Assembly: GCF_003945595.2 (NCBI RefSeq)
Contig: NW_024104300.1
Coordinates: 124,001-188,000, forward strand
Length of the DNA stretch: 64,000 bases
Direction: 5' to 3'
From: Pipra filicauda
Taxonomy: Eukaryota > Chordata > Aves > Passeriformes > Pipridae
In this document: positions 26,118 through 37,746 of the stretch, piece after piece
Layout: the number at the start of each line of letters is the position of its first letter
Numbering within the stretch: position 1 is the first letter of the stretch
Position numbers and translations under genes: made by a program
The notes under the pieces: model-generated
The model's input: only the letters and a program-made list of their open reading frames with translations
Told to the model about the DNA's origin: nothing
The model's database searches: none

Positions 26118-27156
26118 CTGTGATATTGACAAACCTTTGGAACTAGAATGAAGTTTTCAGATCCATGTCCCTTGACAGACATGTCTTCTAACTCCATCTA
26201 CACCAGCAGAAGGTGTTACCCTTTCAATTTATGAAATTTTTCCTCAGGCCCTCTATTTCTCAATTTATGAATTTTATAACAGGTATAGCAACTGAATCAG
26301 TTTTTAGGAAAAGATCAGATATGGAGGTCTTCTGGAGCTTTTTAAGATAATGGTGATAGTTAGCTAAATATATTTTGTGAGCCTCTGTTTTACAGCCTCT
26401 GTACTTCAGGGCAAAGAAAGCATTTGGGAGAAAGACCATTAGAATAAGAAAGTCTTTCACAGAGTGGGAAACTATTCTAATAAATTGTCTTAGATTCTAC
26501 TGACATAGAGCTCTTGGATGTGGCACAGGGAAGCTAGACATGCTAGCTTTAATCTAGCGAGCCTGGGGAAAGAATGGGAGAAACCTCAGCCTAGGAGGGC
26601 CAGCAATCTAAAGATTGTTCAGAAGTTGTGACATAAGACTGTACTTATCGGACCAGACTGAAGGCTGTGCTACCATTTCCATCCTGCCTTATCCAGATTA
26701 GATAAATTTTTATCACATTTTATTATGGCACCTTAATTTTTCTGCATAAGCATGTCTTTAAACTCAGTTTTCATGGGTAGTTTTTCTACCCATGAGCTAC
26801 AGTTTTTCAGCAATTCTTTTGAATCTGCTGCCATCTAGTGAGCAGAAATCAAACTGAAATGTGTGGGATTTGTGGCCAGCAGTACTTTTACCTCCCAAGA
26901 CATGCACGATTTTGTTCTGCTCTCCCTACATGTCAAGGCATAGCTTATGGTATGGTTTTGCATGCATTTCCCTAATAGGCTCCCAGATGTAAAGATAGAA
27001 CTGACATAAGGTCTCCTCTGCCTTATACCCTCTCTGGCTAGTTCTAAATCACTTCATTTTTAATACCCGGAGATTTTCATTTGACTGCTCTCCATTGATA
27101 AACCCATATTTGCAAATGTCAATAAAAAGTTGTGAATATGCAGGATTTTGACCGGG
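26118..27156. other. Gene-free stretch
   Basis: No gene or repeat recognised; AT-rich unique-looking sequence up to the start of the ERVL LTR. Confidence 0.55.
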
Positions 27157-27640
27157 TGTACTAGTTTTGGCTGGGATAGAGTTAAGTTTCTTCACGGTAG
27201 CTGCTATGGGACTGTGTTTTGGATTTGTGCTGAAAGCAGTGTTGCTATTACAGAAATGCTTTCTTTACTGCTGAGCAGTGCTTACACAGAGTCAAGGCCT
27301 TTTCTGCTCCTCACCCCACCCCACTAGTGAGCGGGCTGAGGGTTTACAAGGAGCTGAGAGGGGATACAGCTGGGACAGCTAACGCCAGCTGGTCAAAGGG
27401 ATATTACACTACATACAACTCTATGCTCAGCATATAGAACAGAGGGAAGGTTGGTGGGATTGGTCATTTGGGAATAAGCAATTGTTTTCATTTATATCAC
27501 TTTTCTTGGGTTTACCATCTTCTTCTCTGATGTTTTCTCCCTCATTACAATAACTTTTCAGTATCTTGAAAATCCTTGTGTAGTTAAAATACTTTCATTG
27601 GTATTTATTAGGAATATTGTTTTGCCTTTTTCTAAGGCTA
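27157..27640 (+). mobile_element. ERVL 5' LTR (3' boundary uncertain)
   Basis: Begins TGTACTAGTTTTGGCTGGG and aligns by eye with the solo LTR at 39964 and the 3' LTR at 37747 through TTTTGGATTTGTGCTGAAAG, GCTGAGCAGTGCTTACACAG and CAGCATATA. Similarity fades after ~27440. The end near 27640 is an estimate. Confidence 0.75.
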
Positions 27641-27670
27641 ACAAGCTATTAAGGGATATGACCCAGGACC

Positions 27671-28319
27671 TGTGGCAGCGTGGTCATGGCTAGTAAGCAT
27701 GAGGGAGAATATGAACAAGAAAATTCTAGAAAAATCTAGAAAATTCCTCACCTGCAATTGTGGAGGAACACCAGGGCGAGTGGGATTGCTTCCAAGCTTG
27801 GAGAGACTTATATGGAGCTTAGAAAAGACAACTATGGACTTTCGTGTTAATCCCCAGTTCATCCCATGTTTTATGTACACTTACATAGATGTTTCTGTAT
27901 TAATCCCCTTGGTCTGTATTGTTTAGGGCTTGTCTGTACTTGCCCTCATGCTTTCCGGCCAAAAGTTGTTTACCACCTTGTTCTCCCCTGCTTTCCCGCT
28001 CATCCCACACTGATTGGCCAATGAGTGCTGCAGTGCGGAGTGAGCTCCCTTTGGTCCCTGCTGCTCAACTCCTCCCAAGTTCCTCCCACCTTTCCCTCAT
28101 TCCCCAATCCTGTGATACCCTGAGATGTCAATCCCATGCTCCGCCCTGGTTATCAGACCGCCCCTCATCCGAACCCTATATAAGTCCTTGTTCCCCTCAA
28201 TAAAGTGGCCATTGCACCCTGACCTTCCACCTTGTCAGAACCCTCTGTACAGTGTCACATCCCTATTCCTCTCCCACTGGGCCGTGGCATCCAATGGTCT
28301 GGAACTTCACCCCCTGACA
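27671..28319 (+). mobile_element. Solo LTR between ERVL 5' LTR and gag
   Basis: Starts TGTGGCAGCG and ends CCCCTGACA. It contains a CCAAT motif (GATTGGCCAATG near 28012), a textbook CTATATAAG TATA box near 28176 and an AATAAAG signal near 28199. The order shows plus orientation. It sits exactly where the ERVL leader and primer site would be, so it inserted there or replaced it. I found no clear target duplication; a shared GGAC/GGATC near both edges is weak. Confidence 0.7.
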
Positions 28320-28320
28320 A

Positions 28321-29290
28321 ATGGAGGATCCTAATGAAGTAACAGTATGTTTGAAAAAAAAAAAAATGCTGTAGCTATTTCAAAGAGGCACAAGTTACCA
28401 CAGTGTGTTGAGGCCTTATCAACACCTACGAAACGCTGCTTGATATGCAGGACACTCCAGAAGAAGAGAGGGTGTCTGGATCTGAAAACATACCACAGAT
28501 ACTGTGGCTAAATAAAAGACTATATCAGTTGCCCCTGTAAACAAAAAAAACAATGGAAATGGGAGTCAGCTTGTTTAGCAAGGGAAGAAGTTTCTCCTAA
28601 GAGGAAGTGGGAAAAAGAGTCAGAGGAGGCAGCCCTTAACTGCAGTAGATGGGGAAGAGACTGAGAACATAAATGAGACAGAAGCCACATGATTCTTATC
28701 CCTAAGTGAGCTATGAGATATGTGAAAAGATTATAACTGTCAACAAGGTGAGAAATTCTCAACAGGTCAGTCTCATGTTTGGATATTGGGGCCAATAATC
28801 AGGAATTAGAGGGCAAGGAAGACCAGCAGCTGGGATACCTTGCTAAGGACAAGGCCACTGACAAAGTGGCATGAGTTCTCAGTCTTTGGCAGAGACTCCT
28901 GTCACATGTGAAGTACCAGTAGTCCTTCAATGAGGAATCTGCAAATTTGTAAAGTAAATGGACCAACATTGAATGACATATCCAGTATCTGAGCTTTGGC
29001 GGAGGTGATCTATAGCAACCTGGATAATGACCAGGCATCCAAAGAGCTGGATGAAATACGGTGTTTGCAGTCCACGTGGTGAAAGTTTATACAAAGTGCA
29101 CCAATGTCATACGACAGCACCCTGGATATAATGAGCTGGATCAATACAGGGGCACCAACTATGGATGGATTAGTCAAACATCTCCACAAGTACAAAGATA
29201 AACTTCCTCCCTCTCTACAGGTCTGTGTCTTAGCTGTGGAGGAACTGACACAAAATTTTTCAGAGCAATCTGAGAGTGATAGATCCTCCT
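28321..29290 (+). pseudogene. ERVL gag remnant
   Basis: Gag is the structural polyprotein of the provirus. The reading starts MEDPNEVTVC at 28321, then RHKLPQCVE-like words appear after a frameshift in an A-run (28355-28367). Further on, WWKFIQSAPMSYDS-like (around 29080-29115) and INTGAPTMDGLVKHLHKYK followed by SLQVCVLAVEEL (29148-29240) match my memory of avian ERVL gag. There are many stops and frameshifts. The 3' end is cut by the CR1 insertion near 29290. Confidence 0.7.
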
Positions 29291-30581
29291 CACTCATGCC
29301 AAACAATGCCTCAGCAATTGAGTCACCTTTCCAAAGTAAATGTAGTGCCCCTCTACAAGAAGGGCCAGAAGGAGGATCCAGGGAACTACAGGCCTGTCAG
29401 CCTAACCTTGATGCCAGGGCAGGTCATGCGTCAGATCATCCTGAGTGCCATCATGTGGCATGTGCAGGGCAATCAGAGGATCAGGCCCAGCCAGCATGGG
29501 TTTGTGAAAGGCAGGTCGTGCTTGACCAACCTGATCTCCACCTATGACAAGGTGACCCACTTAATGGATGAGGGAAGGGCTGTGGATATTGCCTGCCTGG
29601 AATTTAGTAAAGACTTTGACACTATCTCCCACAGCATTCTCCTGGAGAAACTGGCTGCTCATGGCTTAGGTGGGTGAACTGTTTGTTGGGTTAAAAACTG
29701 TCTGGATGGCTGGGCCCAGAGAGTGGTGGTGAATGGAGTTACATCCAAGTGGTGGTCAGTCACTAGTGGGGTTTCCCAGGGCTCAATGTCATGGTCAGTA
29801 TTGTTTAATATCTTTTTTGATTATTTGGATGAGGGGATTGAGTACACAGTCTCCAGATGACACCAAGTTGTGTGGGAGGTAGAAAGGCTCTGCAGAGGCA
29901 TCTGGACAGGCTGGATTGATGGACCAAGGCCAGTTGGACAAGGTTCAACAATGCAAAGTGCTGGGTTCTGCCCTTGGGTCACAACAGCCCCATTCAGCAC
30001 TACAGGCCTGCGGAAGGGAGGCTGGAAAGATGTCTAGCAGAAAAGGACCTGGAGGTGCTGATTGACAGCAGCTGAACATGAGCCAGCAGTGTGCTCATGT
30101 GCCCAAGAAGGCCAATGGCACCCTGGCTTGTATCAGCAATAGTGTGGGAGCAATTGTACCCCTGTACTCGGCACTGGTGAGGCCACACCTTAAATTGCGT
30201 GTCCAGTTTTGGGGCCCCCACTTCAAGAAGGACATTGAGGTGCTGGAGCATTTGGAGAAGTGCAATGGAGCTGGTGAAGGGTCTGGAGCACAAATTATAT
30301 GAGGAGCAGCTGAGGGAGCTGGGGTTGTTTAGCCTGGAGAAAAGGAGGCTCGGGATGGACCTTATCACTCTCTACAACTACCTGAAAGGAGGATGTAGCC
30401 AGGTGAGAGTCGGCCTCTTCCCCCAAGTAACAAGTGACAAAAAGAGGATATGGCGTCACGTTGCACTAGGGGAGGTTTAGATTAGATATGAGGAAAAATT
30501 TCTTCACTGAAAGGGTGGCCAAAGCATTGGAACAGGCTGCACAGGGAAGTGATGGAGTCACCATCCCAGGAAGTATTTAGA
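29291..30581 (+). mobile_element. CR1 LINE inserted in ERVL gag (5' portion)
   Basis: The + strand frame at 29330-29677 carries the CR1 RT: NVVPLYKKGQKEDPGNYRPV, SQHGFVKGRSCLTNL and ACLEFSKDFDTISHS (usual KAFDT changed to KDFDT), then AAHGLGG. After frameshifts, [34 protein letters not shown] and [18 protein letters not shown] follow to 30400. It is 5'-truncated near 29291-29310. An LTR interrupts it at 30581/31705, after which the CR1 3' end resumes. Confidence 0.92.
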
Positions 30582-31704
30582 TGTGGTGGTTTGAAAAAAA
30601 GGCCTTTCCTCAGGGGTTATTATTTTTAATACTGAACCAATTGAAAGCTCCTATGCTTTTGCGGAAATTACATGCTCACAAAAACGGAAGAGAAGGGCTT
30701 AATTTTTTTAACTGCGCAACTAGAGGGAGAAGTGGCCATGCTTTGAACGCGCCTCGTGGCGGGGCCAAGGAGCTCCTGTCCCCCTGGCTCCTGGCCGGCC
30801 GGGCCAGGAGCAGCCAGCCATGGAGTGGCTGCTAGTGACCAAGGGGGACCCTGAAAGATCGGGAAGGCCCCCTGGGTTGCAGTTCCTCCCCCCTCGCAGC
30901 GCTGAAACTGAGCCAGCACGAATTGAGGAGTGGCCGGAGCATGACGAGCTGTTCAGCCATGACCTTTAGGAGGCGGCTGCAGCACACAGTCATGGAGTGG
31001 CCTGGGACAAGTTGAAGTGGCAGCACCAGTGAATCAGTTGGAATCAGTTCTAGGGTAAGAACTAAACTAAAAGCCCTTAGAACTCTTTGACTCCGGGGAG
31101 GAGGGGTGGAAATCCCCGAAGAAGTCTCCTGAAAGCTGGGGCTCAGGGGCCAGGACGTTCACGGAGCAAAAGCAGGGGATAAAGACTTTAAACTTTAATC
31201 CCTAGCACTCTGTGCTGCAGACATGATAACATGGGTGTTCCACGAAACCTACGGTAATACTCTCGGAATGAGGTGGCCGAGGAGTGAAAAGTTGGGGTCG
31301 ACCCCGCCACACCCCTTAGAAGAAAGAAGAATTCTAGCTACAACAAATCAAAATTGCTACCTTAGAATAAGAGACACTTCTAAAAGCCGCTGAAAATTAA
31401 TTTGGAAGAGCTGTGGCCTAAAAGTAAAGAAAAAGGACCTCTTCTCCTTTCTTCCTGGACTCTTTTTGAAAGAAAGGAGAGACTTAATCTAATGTAAATA
31501 TATAGCTTTACCATAGAAGAGATAGTTAAGTTGTTACATGTATATATATGTGTATAATAAATTGTAATGTATATTTCCCCTCCTCCTATACCAAGTTATG
31601 TGTGTGTGTGTCTGAAAACTTCTTCTCTCTCACATTAGAACAAATTGTAACAAACCTTTTAAATTAGCCTTTTTGAAATTCCTGTGTTTTTTCAAACCAC
31701 CACA
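30582..31704 (+). mobile_element. Solo LTR (1.12 kb) with 18-bp inverted termini, inside CR1
   Basis: Begins TGTGGTGGTTTGAAAAAA and ends with its exact complement TTTTTTCAAACCACCACA, giving an 18-bp terminal inverted repeat. It is flanked by the perfect 5-bp duplication TTAGA (30577-30581 and 31705-31709), and the CR1 reads through cleanly once it is removed. Near the 3' end the + strand has AATATATAG and an AATAAA signal (31557-31562), suggesting plus orientation. There is no coding capacity. The 5-bp duplication and the TGTGSTGGTTT-type terminus suggest an ERVL-related family. Confidence 0.9.
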
Positions 31705-31825
31705 TTAGAATACATACAGATGTGACATGATTTATTGGTGAACACAGTTGTACTGGGTTAGCAGTTGGCCTTGATGACCTTAGAGGTCTTTTCCAACCAC
31801 AACAATTCTATGATTCTGGGATTCT
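31705..31825 (+). mobile_element. CR1 LINE 3' end (continuation of 29291-30581)
   Basis: Contains GCCTTGATGACCTTAGAGG, then TCTTTTCCAACCACAACAAT and the end TTCTATGATTCTGGGATTC, the standard CR1 3' terminus. ERVL internal sequence restarts after it. Confidence 0.92.
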
Positions 31826-33698
31826 TTTTCTGTTCAAGGGAGAGAGACTGGTGACACACACCACGTGCAACCTTATAGTTCTTCCCGATCAGAGGAAGGG
31901 CATGAGGAAGTAGAATGATGAGCCTACTTGGGCACTAAAAGCACATGTACAGGTACTGCAAGGAAAAACAACAGCCAAAAGGCATCCGTCCAGGCAAATT
32001 AATGCCCCACTGTCTGTTGAGCAGAGTAGAAGGGTTGATTGTACTTATGACTCTGATGAAGGGACTTCTGTTTTGCAGTTACAAACATTAAGCAATGCAG
32101 AATCCAGCTAGGAATAGAAGGGCAATGCCCAATGCCTTCAATGAGGCAAAGGGACACTGGGTTTACTGGACCATATGGGTTCAATGGCCTGGAACATCAG
32201 CCCCACAGGAGTCTAAATCTCTAGCGGACACTGGTGGTATTGTATTAGTATACACTAATACCATCAGATTACAAAGGTACAGCATCCATCTCTGTTTCTG
32301 GAGAGATGCAAGGATCCCAAGAACTGTCTGTGTTAGAGGCTGAGGTAAGCCAATCTGGGAACAAGCGGCAATTGTGACTGGTCCAGAGGGTCCATGTGTC
32401 CTTGGCATAGACTACCTCAGGAGAGAGTATTCCAAGGACACAAAAGGTCCTTTTGGTATAGCTGCCTCGAGTACAAAGAAGATTAAACAGCTGTCTACCT
32501 TGCCTGGTCATTCAGAGGATCCTTCCACTGTGGGGTTGCTGCAGATTAGAGAACAGCGGGTGTCAGTTGCTACCATGACAATGCACAAGGGACACTATTG
32601 CAGCAATGGAGACTCTGGGGTTTCCACACATAAGCTGACCCAGTGACTGGAGAGCCGAGGTGCAATTATTAAGACTCACTCACCCTTTAATAAGTCCCAT
32701 ATGGTCAGGGCAAAAATGTAAAAAAGTGGAGGCTAACAGTGGACTGCTGTGTCCTGAATGAAGCCACACTGCCACTGAGTGCTGCCATAGCAGACATGCT
32801 AGAACTCCAGTGTGAAGTGGAGTCAAGGGCAGCCAAATAGTATGCAACCACTGGTATCACTAATCCATTTTTCTTGATCTCCTTGGCAGCAGAGTGAAGG
32901 CCACAGTTTGCTTTCACATGGAGGGGTATCCAGTACATCTGAAATCAACTGGTCCAAGCGTAGAAACAGGCCTTGTGATGCTCACAAACCGTTTGCCATG
33001 GACTCATCCAGACTGCACTCGAACAAGGCGAAGCTCCTGAACATCTGCAATATACTGTGTGGGGCAATACAATGAAGAAAGTGTGTAAGGGGAGAACATT
33101 AATGCAGATTCTCTTGAAAGCTGGTTTTGCTATGAAACAACATAAGGTCAAAGTCTGTGCACAGGAGATCCAGTTTGCAGGAATAAAGTGGCAAGATGGG
33201 TATTATCATGTTCCATTGGATGTGCTCAATAATATAACAGCTATGTCTTCATCAACTACCAAAAAGGAAACACGAGATTTCTTAGGTGTTGTGGGTTTCT
33301 GAAGAATGCATATTCCAAGTTACAGTCTGATTGTAAACGCTCTCTATCAAGTGATCCAGAAGAAGAACAACTTTAAATGGGACCCTGAGCGGCGACAAGC
33401 CTTTGAACAAATTAAATGGGAGATAGTTCATGCAGTAGCACTTGGGTCAGTCTGGACAGGACAAGATGTTAAAAATGTGCTTTATACCTCAGCTGGGGAT
33501 AATGGCCCCCCTGGAGCAGAGCTCTTGCAGAAAGCACCTGAAGAGACTCATGGTTGACATCTAGGGTTTTGGAGCCAGGGGTATAGAGGATCTGAAGCCC
33601 ATCACACTACAACTGAAAGTTGTACCAGTTGGTACTTAAGCACAGTGCTTTTTAGCACCTTGATTGCCCATGCTGTTCTGGATGTTCCAAGGGAGACT
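31826..33698 (+). pseudogene. ERVL pol remnant: protease and reverse transcriptase
   Basis: A polyprotein remnant with numerous stops. IQLGIEGQCPMPSMRQRDTG and then TGPYGFNGLEHQPHRSL (32095-32215) correspond to the region before and in the protease. The RT C-terminal half is clearest at 33057-33557: ILLKAGFAMKQHKVKVCAQE, IQFAGIKWQDGYYHVP, KKETRDFLGVVGF, a single stop, then RMHIPSYSLIVNALYQVIQK and WDPERRQAFEQIKWEIVHAV. RT catalytic boxes upstream are too decayed for me to place. Sequence ends at the CR1 insertion at 33699. Confidence 0.8.
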
Positions 33699-34152
33699 CA
33701 CAGAATCACAGAATCACAGAATATGTTGAGTTGGAAGGGACCCACAAGGATCATCGAGTCCAGCTCCTAGCCCTGCATAGTACCACCCCCAAGAGTCACA
33801 CCATGCACCCCAGAGTATCATCCAAAAAGTTCTTCAACTCTGTCAGGCTTGATGCTGTGACTACTTCCCTGGGGAGCCTGTTCCACTACCCAATCACTCT
33901 CTCAGTGAAGAACCTTTTCCTAATATCCAACCTAAACCTCCTCAAACACAGCTTCAGGCCATTCCCTAAGTTTCGATCCATGGTCACCACAGAGAAGAGA
34001 TCAGTACCTGCCCCTCCTCTTCCCTTCACAAGGAAGTTGTAGACTTCAATGGGGTCTCCCCTCAGTCTCCTCTTCTCCAGACTGAACAGACCAGATGACC
34101 TCAGCCGCTCCTTATATGGCTTCCCCTCAAGGCACTTCACCATCTTCGTGGC
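33699..34152 (-). mobile_element. CR1 LINE inserted in ERVL pol, 3' part
   Basis: The + strand opens with ACTCACAGAATCACAGAATC, then GAGTTGGAAGGGACCCACAA and GATCATCGAGTCC, which is the CR1 3' end in reverse. The minus-strand frame 34143-33886 reads [37 protein letters not shown] and [15 protein letters not shown]. The element is interrupted at 34152 by an LTR and continues at 34979. Confidence 0.92.
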
Positions 34153-34978
34153 TGTTACACTCTGGATTTAGGCCACAAGCTGCTCAGAGCAGTTACATTT
34201 ATTTAAGGCTTTTAAAAAGCCTTTGGTTCATTACTGCCTCAAGTTCACATCCACAGAAAATGCTACTACGCTTTCTCTAAGAGAATTTCTTTTAATTTAG
34301 TGAGAGAAATAAGATATTTTGGCAAAAGAGTTTTACATAAAACAGATAACATACAAGCAAAGAAAAGCACTAAAATGCCCAGCATAAAGACGCATTCCAC
34401 AAAAAATCCACCACGAACAATCAATACATTAGCTTTAGTAAAACACAGATCATTTGTTTTAAGTTGCCCGCAAGAAAAAGAGTAAAACAAGAAAACAGAT
34501 TAAAAGAGTAAAGAAGGAAGGAAGAAGGAAAGAGAGGAGGAGAGAGAGAAGAGACAAATAGTTACTGCCAAGATTGGATGGTTCACATGGTAGCAGTTGG
34601 ACAAGAAAAAGCTCACATGGAGCCATATGGTCCCGCATTTCTATAGTTTGGTCCTGCCTCCCAGGCAAGACACCTGGGTCACTGAGTACTCTGTTCTCCT
34701 GGCCAGAGTAAGGTGTGCTGTAGCCAAACACAGGCTCCAGGGGTGTGGTGTGGGCAGGCTACCAGGCAGGCCGTCCTTGATTGACAGCCCAGCCACATGG
34801 CGCCCATGGCCATGTGAGCTGCAGGCCATATGCTTGCCGGTCTGCCATGTGCTCTCAGCAGGCCTTATCATGTACCTGCAGGCCTCAGCCCAGCCCTCCC
34901 CACACACACACTCACAGTGAGTTGGCTCCGATGCATATGAATATATAATTCAGTGAGATTTGAATTCAGTATCTCACA
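34153..34978 (-). mobile_element. Solo LTR (0.83 kb) nested in CR1
   Basis: Starts TGTTACAC and ends TCTCACA on the + strand. It is flanked by near-identical pentamers (GTGGC at 34148-34152, GTTGC at 34979-34983), and CR1 sequence resumes exactly at the right edge. A minus-strand AATAAA (from TTTATT near 34198) favours minus orientation, but I am not certain. A purine-rich tract lies inside. No coding region. Confidence 0.7.
34488..34555. repeat. Purine-rich low-complexity tract
   Basis: Almost uninterrupted A/G on the + strand, with GAAGGAAGGAAG and GAGGAGAGAGAGAAGAG runs. It lies within the solo LTR at 34153-34978. Confidence 0.85.
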
Positions 34979-35146
34979 GTTGCCCTCCTTTGGATGGTCC
35001 CTAAGAGCTTAGTATCTTTCTTATATTGCAGTGCCCAAAACTGCACGCAATATTCCAAGGTGAGGCCGCACCAATGCAGAGCAGAGAGAGACAATCCCCT
35101 TCCTGGACCAGCTGGCGATTCTTTGCCTGATGCACCCCCAGGACAT
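34979..35146 (-). mobile_element. CR1 LINE, middle part (same copy)
   Basis: The + strand includes CTCCTTTGGATGGTCCCTAA, TAGCAGAGC-type and GGTGAGGCCGCACCAATGCA words and GATGCACCCCCAGGACAT, matching the CR1 RT C-terminal coding region in reverse (minus: SALHWCGLTLEYCVQFWA). Interrupted again at 35146 by a second LTR. Confidence 0.88.
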
Positions 35147-35694
35147 TGTAGCAAGTCAATAACTATGACAATTCCAGGGACGTAGAAAACTGGAATCCTT
35201 TATTGGACTTATAAGTTCATATTTAAAGGGTTTATGGTTTACATATTCATTGGGGGGGGGTTGCATATTCATTCTATTAAAAATGGGGGGTTTCACAAGG
35301 ATGAAGTAATAGGGAAAAACCCAGGTTGACAAATCCTGGGGTCTTAGCAATTACCCGACGGGGAAAACCCATTTTATCTCAGTGGATTTTACAGAGGGAA
35401 ACAGGTATTCGGGTCTACAAAATGCAAGGATTCAGGGAACACAGAGGGAGAGATAAGGTACAATGGTTCTTCTGCACGGGTCTGATGAGATCAAGGTTCA
35501 GACTCTCTGGCTTGGGCAAGGCATGTGATAACGTCATATAAGGAGTCTCTTTACGTCCTGCTGAAGAAGGCAGGAGGAATCCACAGAGATGAGGTCAATG
35601 AAGAGGGGTTTTCCCAGCTTCTGTTGTAGCCCATGGCTTTTAGCAAAGACCACTCAAATCTCTCTCTGCAGATATCATATTTTGGAATCCAGCA
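35147..35694 (-). mobile_element. Second solo LTR (0.55 kb) nested in the same CR1
   Basis: Bounded by TGTAGCAAG and AATCCAGCA, with a perfect 6-bp duplication GGACAT at 35141-35146 and 35695-35700. The minus strand carries an AATAAAG signal near 35193-35199 (+ CTTTATTGG) and a TATA-like stretch near 35540, so the LTR is on the minus strand. It contains a G-run near 35252-35261. No coding capacity. Confidence 0.88.
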
Positions 35695-35735
35695 GGACAT
35701 GGCTGGCCCTCCTGGCTGACTCATATTCAACTTCA
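35695..35735 (-). mobile_element. CR1 LINE, 5'-most remnant (same copy)
   Basis: GGCTGGCCCTCCTGGCTG followed by ACTCATATTCAACTT is the next piece of the CR1 in reverse, with a small internal deletion. The CR1 is 5'-truncated here, and ERVL pol resumes. Confidence 0.8.
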
Positions 35736-37300
35736 GATGATGTGCAAGCAGTGGTTTGCTACTGCATCTTGAAACAGATGGAGAGATGGCCCTTGTGACT
35801 CCAGAGCACCATGAGTGAGACCACTACGCCAGAATTTTCCTTTAATTTAAATTAGAAGAGTGTCCTACATCTTCCTGGTTAAGAAAAGATACAACTCTGG
35901 TACAGCAGCCCCAAGTGCCAAGATCTGCAAGCAATGTGCTTGCAAGTTGAGCAAAACACCCCATTCATCTCATCTGGACTCTATTTAACATCAGCAAGCC
36001 TGAACTCTGTGTAGGTTCCCAATACGGGGTAGGTCACCATCAATATAATTTCATCACAGACCTCTCAGTGTGTGGATTCCTTACCTGCTGTCTTCCCTAT
36101 CACAGCTTTACAAAGACAGGCTCTACACAGCAACCTCTACACTCAGGGTCATCTGCACTTCAAATCTAACTGCTTCTGAAAGAAGAGATTACTCCCCTGC
36201 GACTAACATATTCTATGATTATATACATTGTGTAGACTCCTCTCTATACATCATGCAACTGATACTACATGGATTAAGTGGATCACACTGATAACTCAGT
36301 GGGCTCACATGGGAAGCCTAAACCACCCAGGAATCCTGGAAGTGATCATGTACTGGGAAGAAGGCTGAAACTTCAGACTGTCACCAGGTGACTGATGCTG
36401 AAGAGACCCCACTGTATAATAAGTTACCAGAAAATAAAAAGCAGTATGCCTCATTTACGGACATATCTTGTCATGTTGTGGGAAAATATCAAAGGTGGAA
36501 AGCTGCTGTGTGGAGTCCTACATCACCAGCTCCAGAAACTGCTGAAGGACAAGGCAAATTGAGTCAGTTTGCAGAAGATAAAGTTCTCCAGCTGGCTTTA
36601 GACATTGCTGAAAAAGCAATACTTTATCTCTGTACTGACCCATGGATCATGGCAAATGCTCTGAGAGTTGCTACAGCAATGAAAGCAAAGCAGATGGCAG
36701 AGCAGAAGTAAACCCATCTGGGCTGTTGAATTGTAGGGAGATATTGCTGCTCATGTGGTAAACCTTGTTGTAAAAGTACATCACATAGATGCTTACATAC
36801 TCAAGCATCTGCCACTGAAGAACATCAAAATAATGAGCAAGTGGACCAGGCTGCTAGAATGGAAGTGGTTCTGATGGATCTGGACTGGAAATTTAGGGGT
36901 GAGCTATTTATATCTCAACGGGCCCATGATATATCAGAACATGTAGGATCGGGAAGAAATATACAAATGGGCTCATGATCAAGGCATGGACTTGATCACT
37001 GATGCCATCGCACAGATTACCCATGAATGTGTGCCATAATTAAATAAGCCAAGTGGCTGAAGCCTTTTTTGGTATAGAAGATGACGGCTGAAACATACAT
37101 GCAGGGAAGCCTGGCAGATTGATTTTATCACACTACCATGAAATTCACATAGCAAGCACTGTGTGTTTACAGTGCTGGAAGTGACTACTGGATGGTTAGA
37201 AACATAACCTGTAACCCATGCCACTGCCCAGATTACTATTTTGGACTTTGAAAAGTAAGTTTTGTGGCTGCCATATATTGAAGGTATTATAACCTCTTGC
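35736..37300 (+). pseudogene. ERVL pol remnant: RNase H and integrase
   Basis: 36245-36380 encodes HHATDTTWIKWITLITQWAH and NHPGILEVIMYWEEG. The RNase H is best kept at 36388-36711: LPENKKQYASFTDISCH (usual DGS motif reads DIS), WKAAVWSPTSP, QFAEDKVLQLALDIAEKA and LCTDPWIMANAL. Integrase fragments follow in shifting frames: DQAARMEV, GELFISQRAHD, AKWLKPF, and a TCNPCHCPDYYFGL-like piece near 37210. There are many stops, and no function is possible. From ~37300 to 37746 I recognise nothing beyond the likely ERVL 3' untranslated tail, with GGGTGAGGAA just before the LTR. Confidence 0.8.
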
Positions 37301-37746
37301 TTGTAGAAAGCTAGATGGAAGAGGAGGAATTCCTTGTCATGTTAAAACATACAGCCTAGTCCAAAGGGACTAGAGCTGGAGAATGTAATGGATACACTTT
37401 TAAATTGTTGTAAACCATTATTTGAGTTGGATGTTACAGAAAGTCCTATAGCAGAAATTACCTAAACCAATGAAGGATGGCCCTCATAAGAAGCACTGGT
37501 GCAAGTGCAGCAGTGACCTAACCTGAGCTGGTTTTTGTGCCAAACAACTCTACGCAACACACCATCTCTTCCATCCTGAGTGACAACAATAACAGATGGA
37601 GCCCAAAGTCAAAGACCAAGTGAACAAAGCAAGCATTTTTTGGATATTTATGGACATTTCACAAATATATTATGGGGAAATGGGATGTATTGAGATAGGG
37701 CGTGACCAGAACATGACATAAATTGTATGGAATAATGGGTGAGGAA

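Noticed and set aside
30582..31704. DNA transposon, because of the 18-bp terminal inverted repeats
   Set aside because: TG...CA ends, a 5-bp non-TA duplication, a TATA-like element and a polyadenylation signal fit an LTR better; kept as a refutable call.
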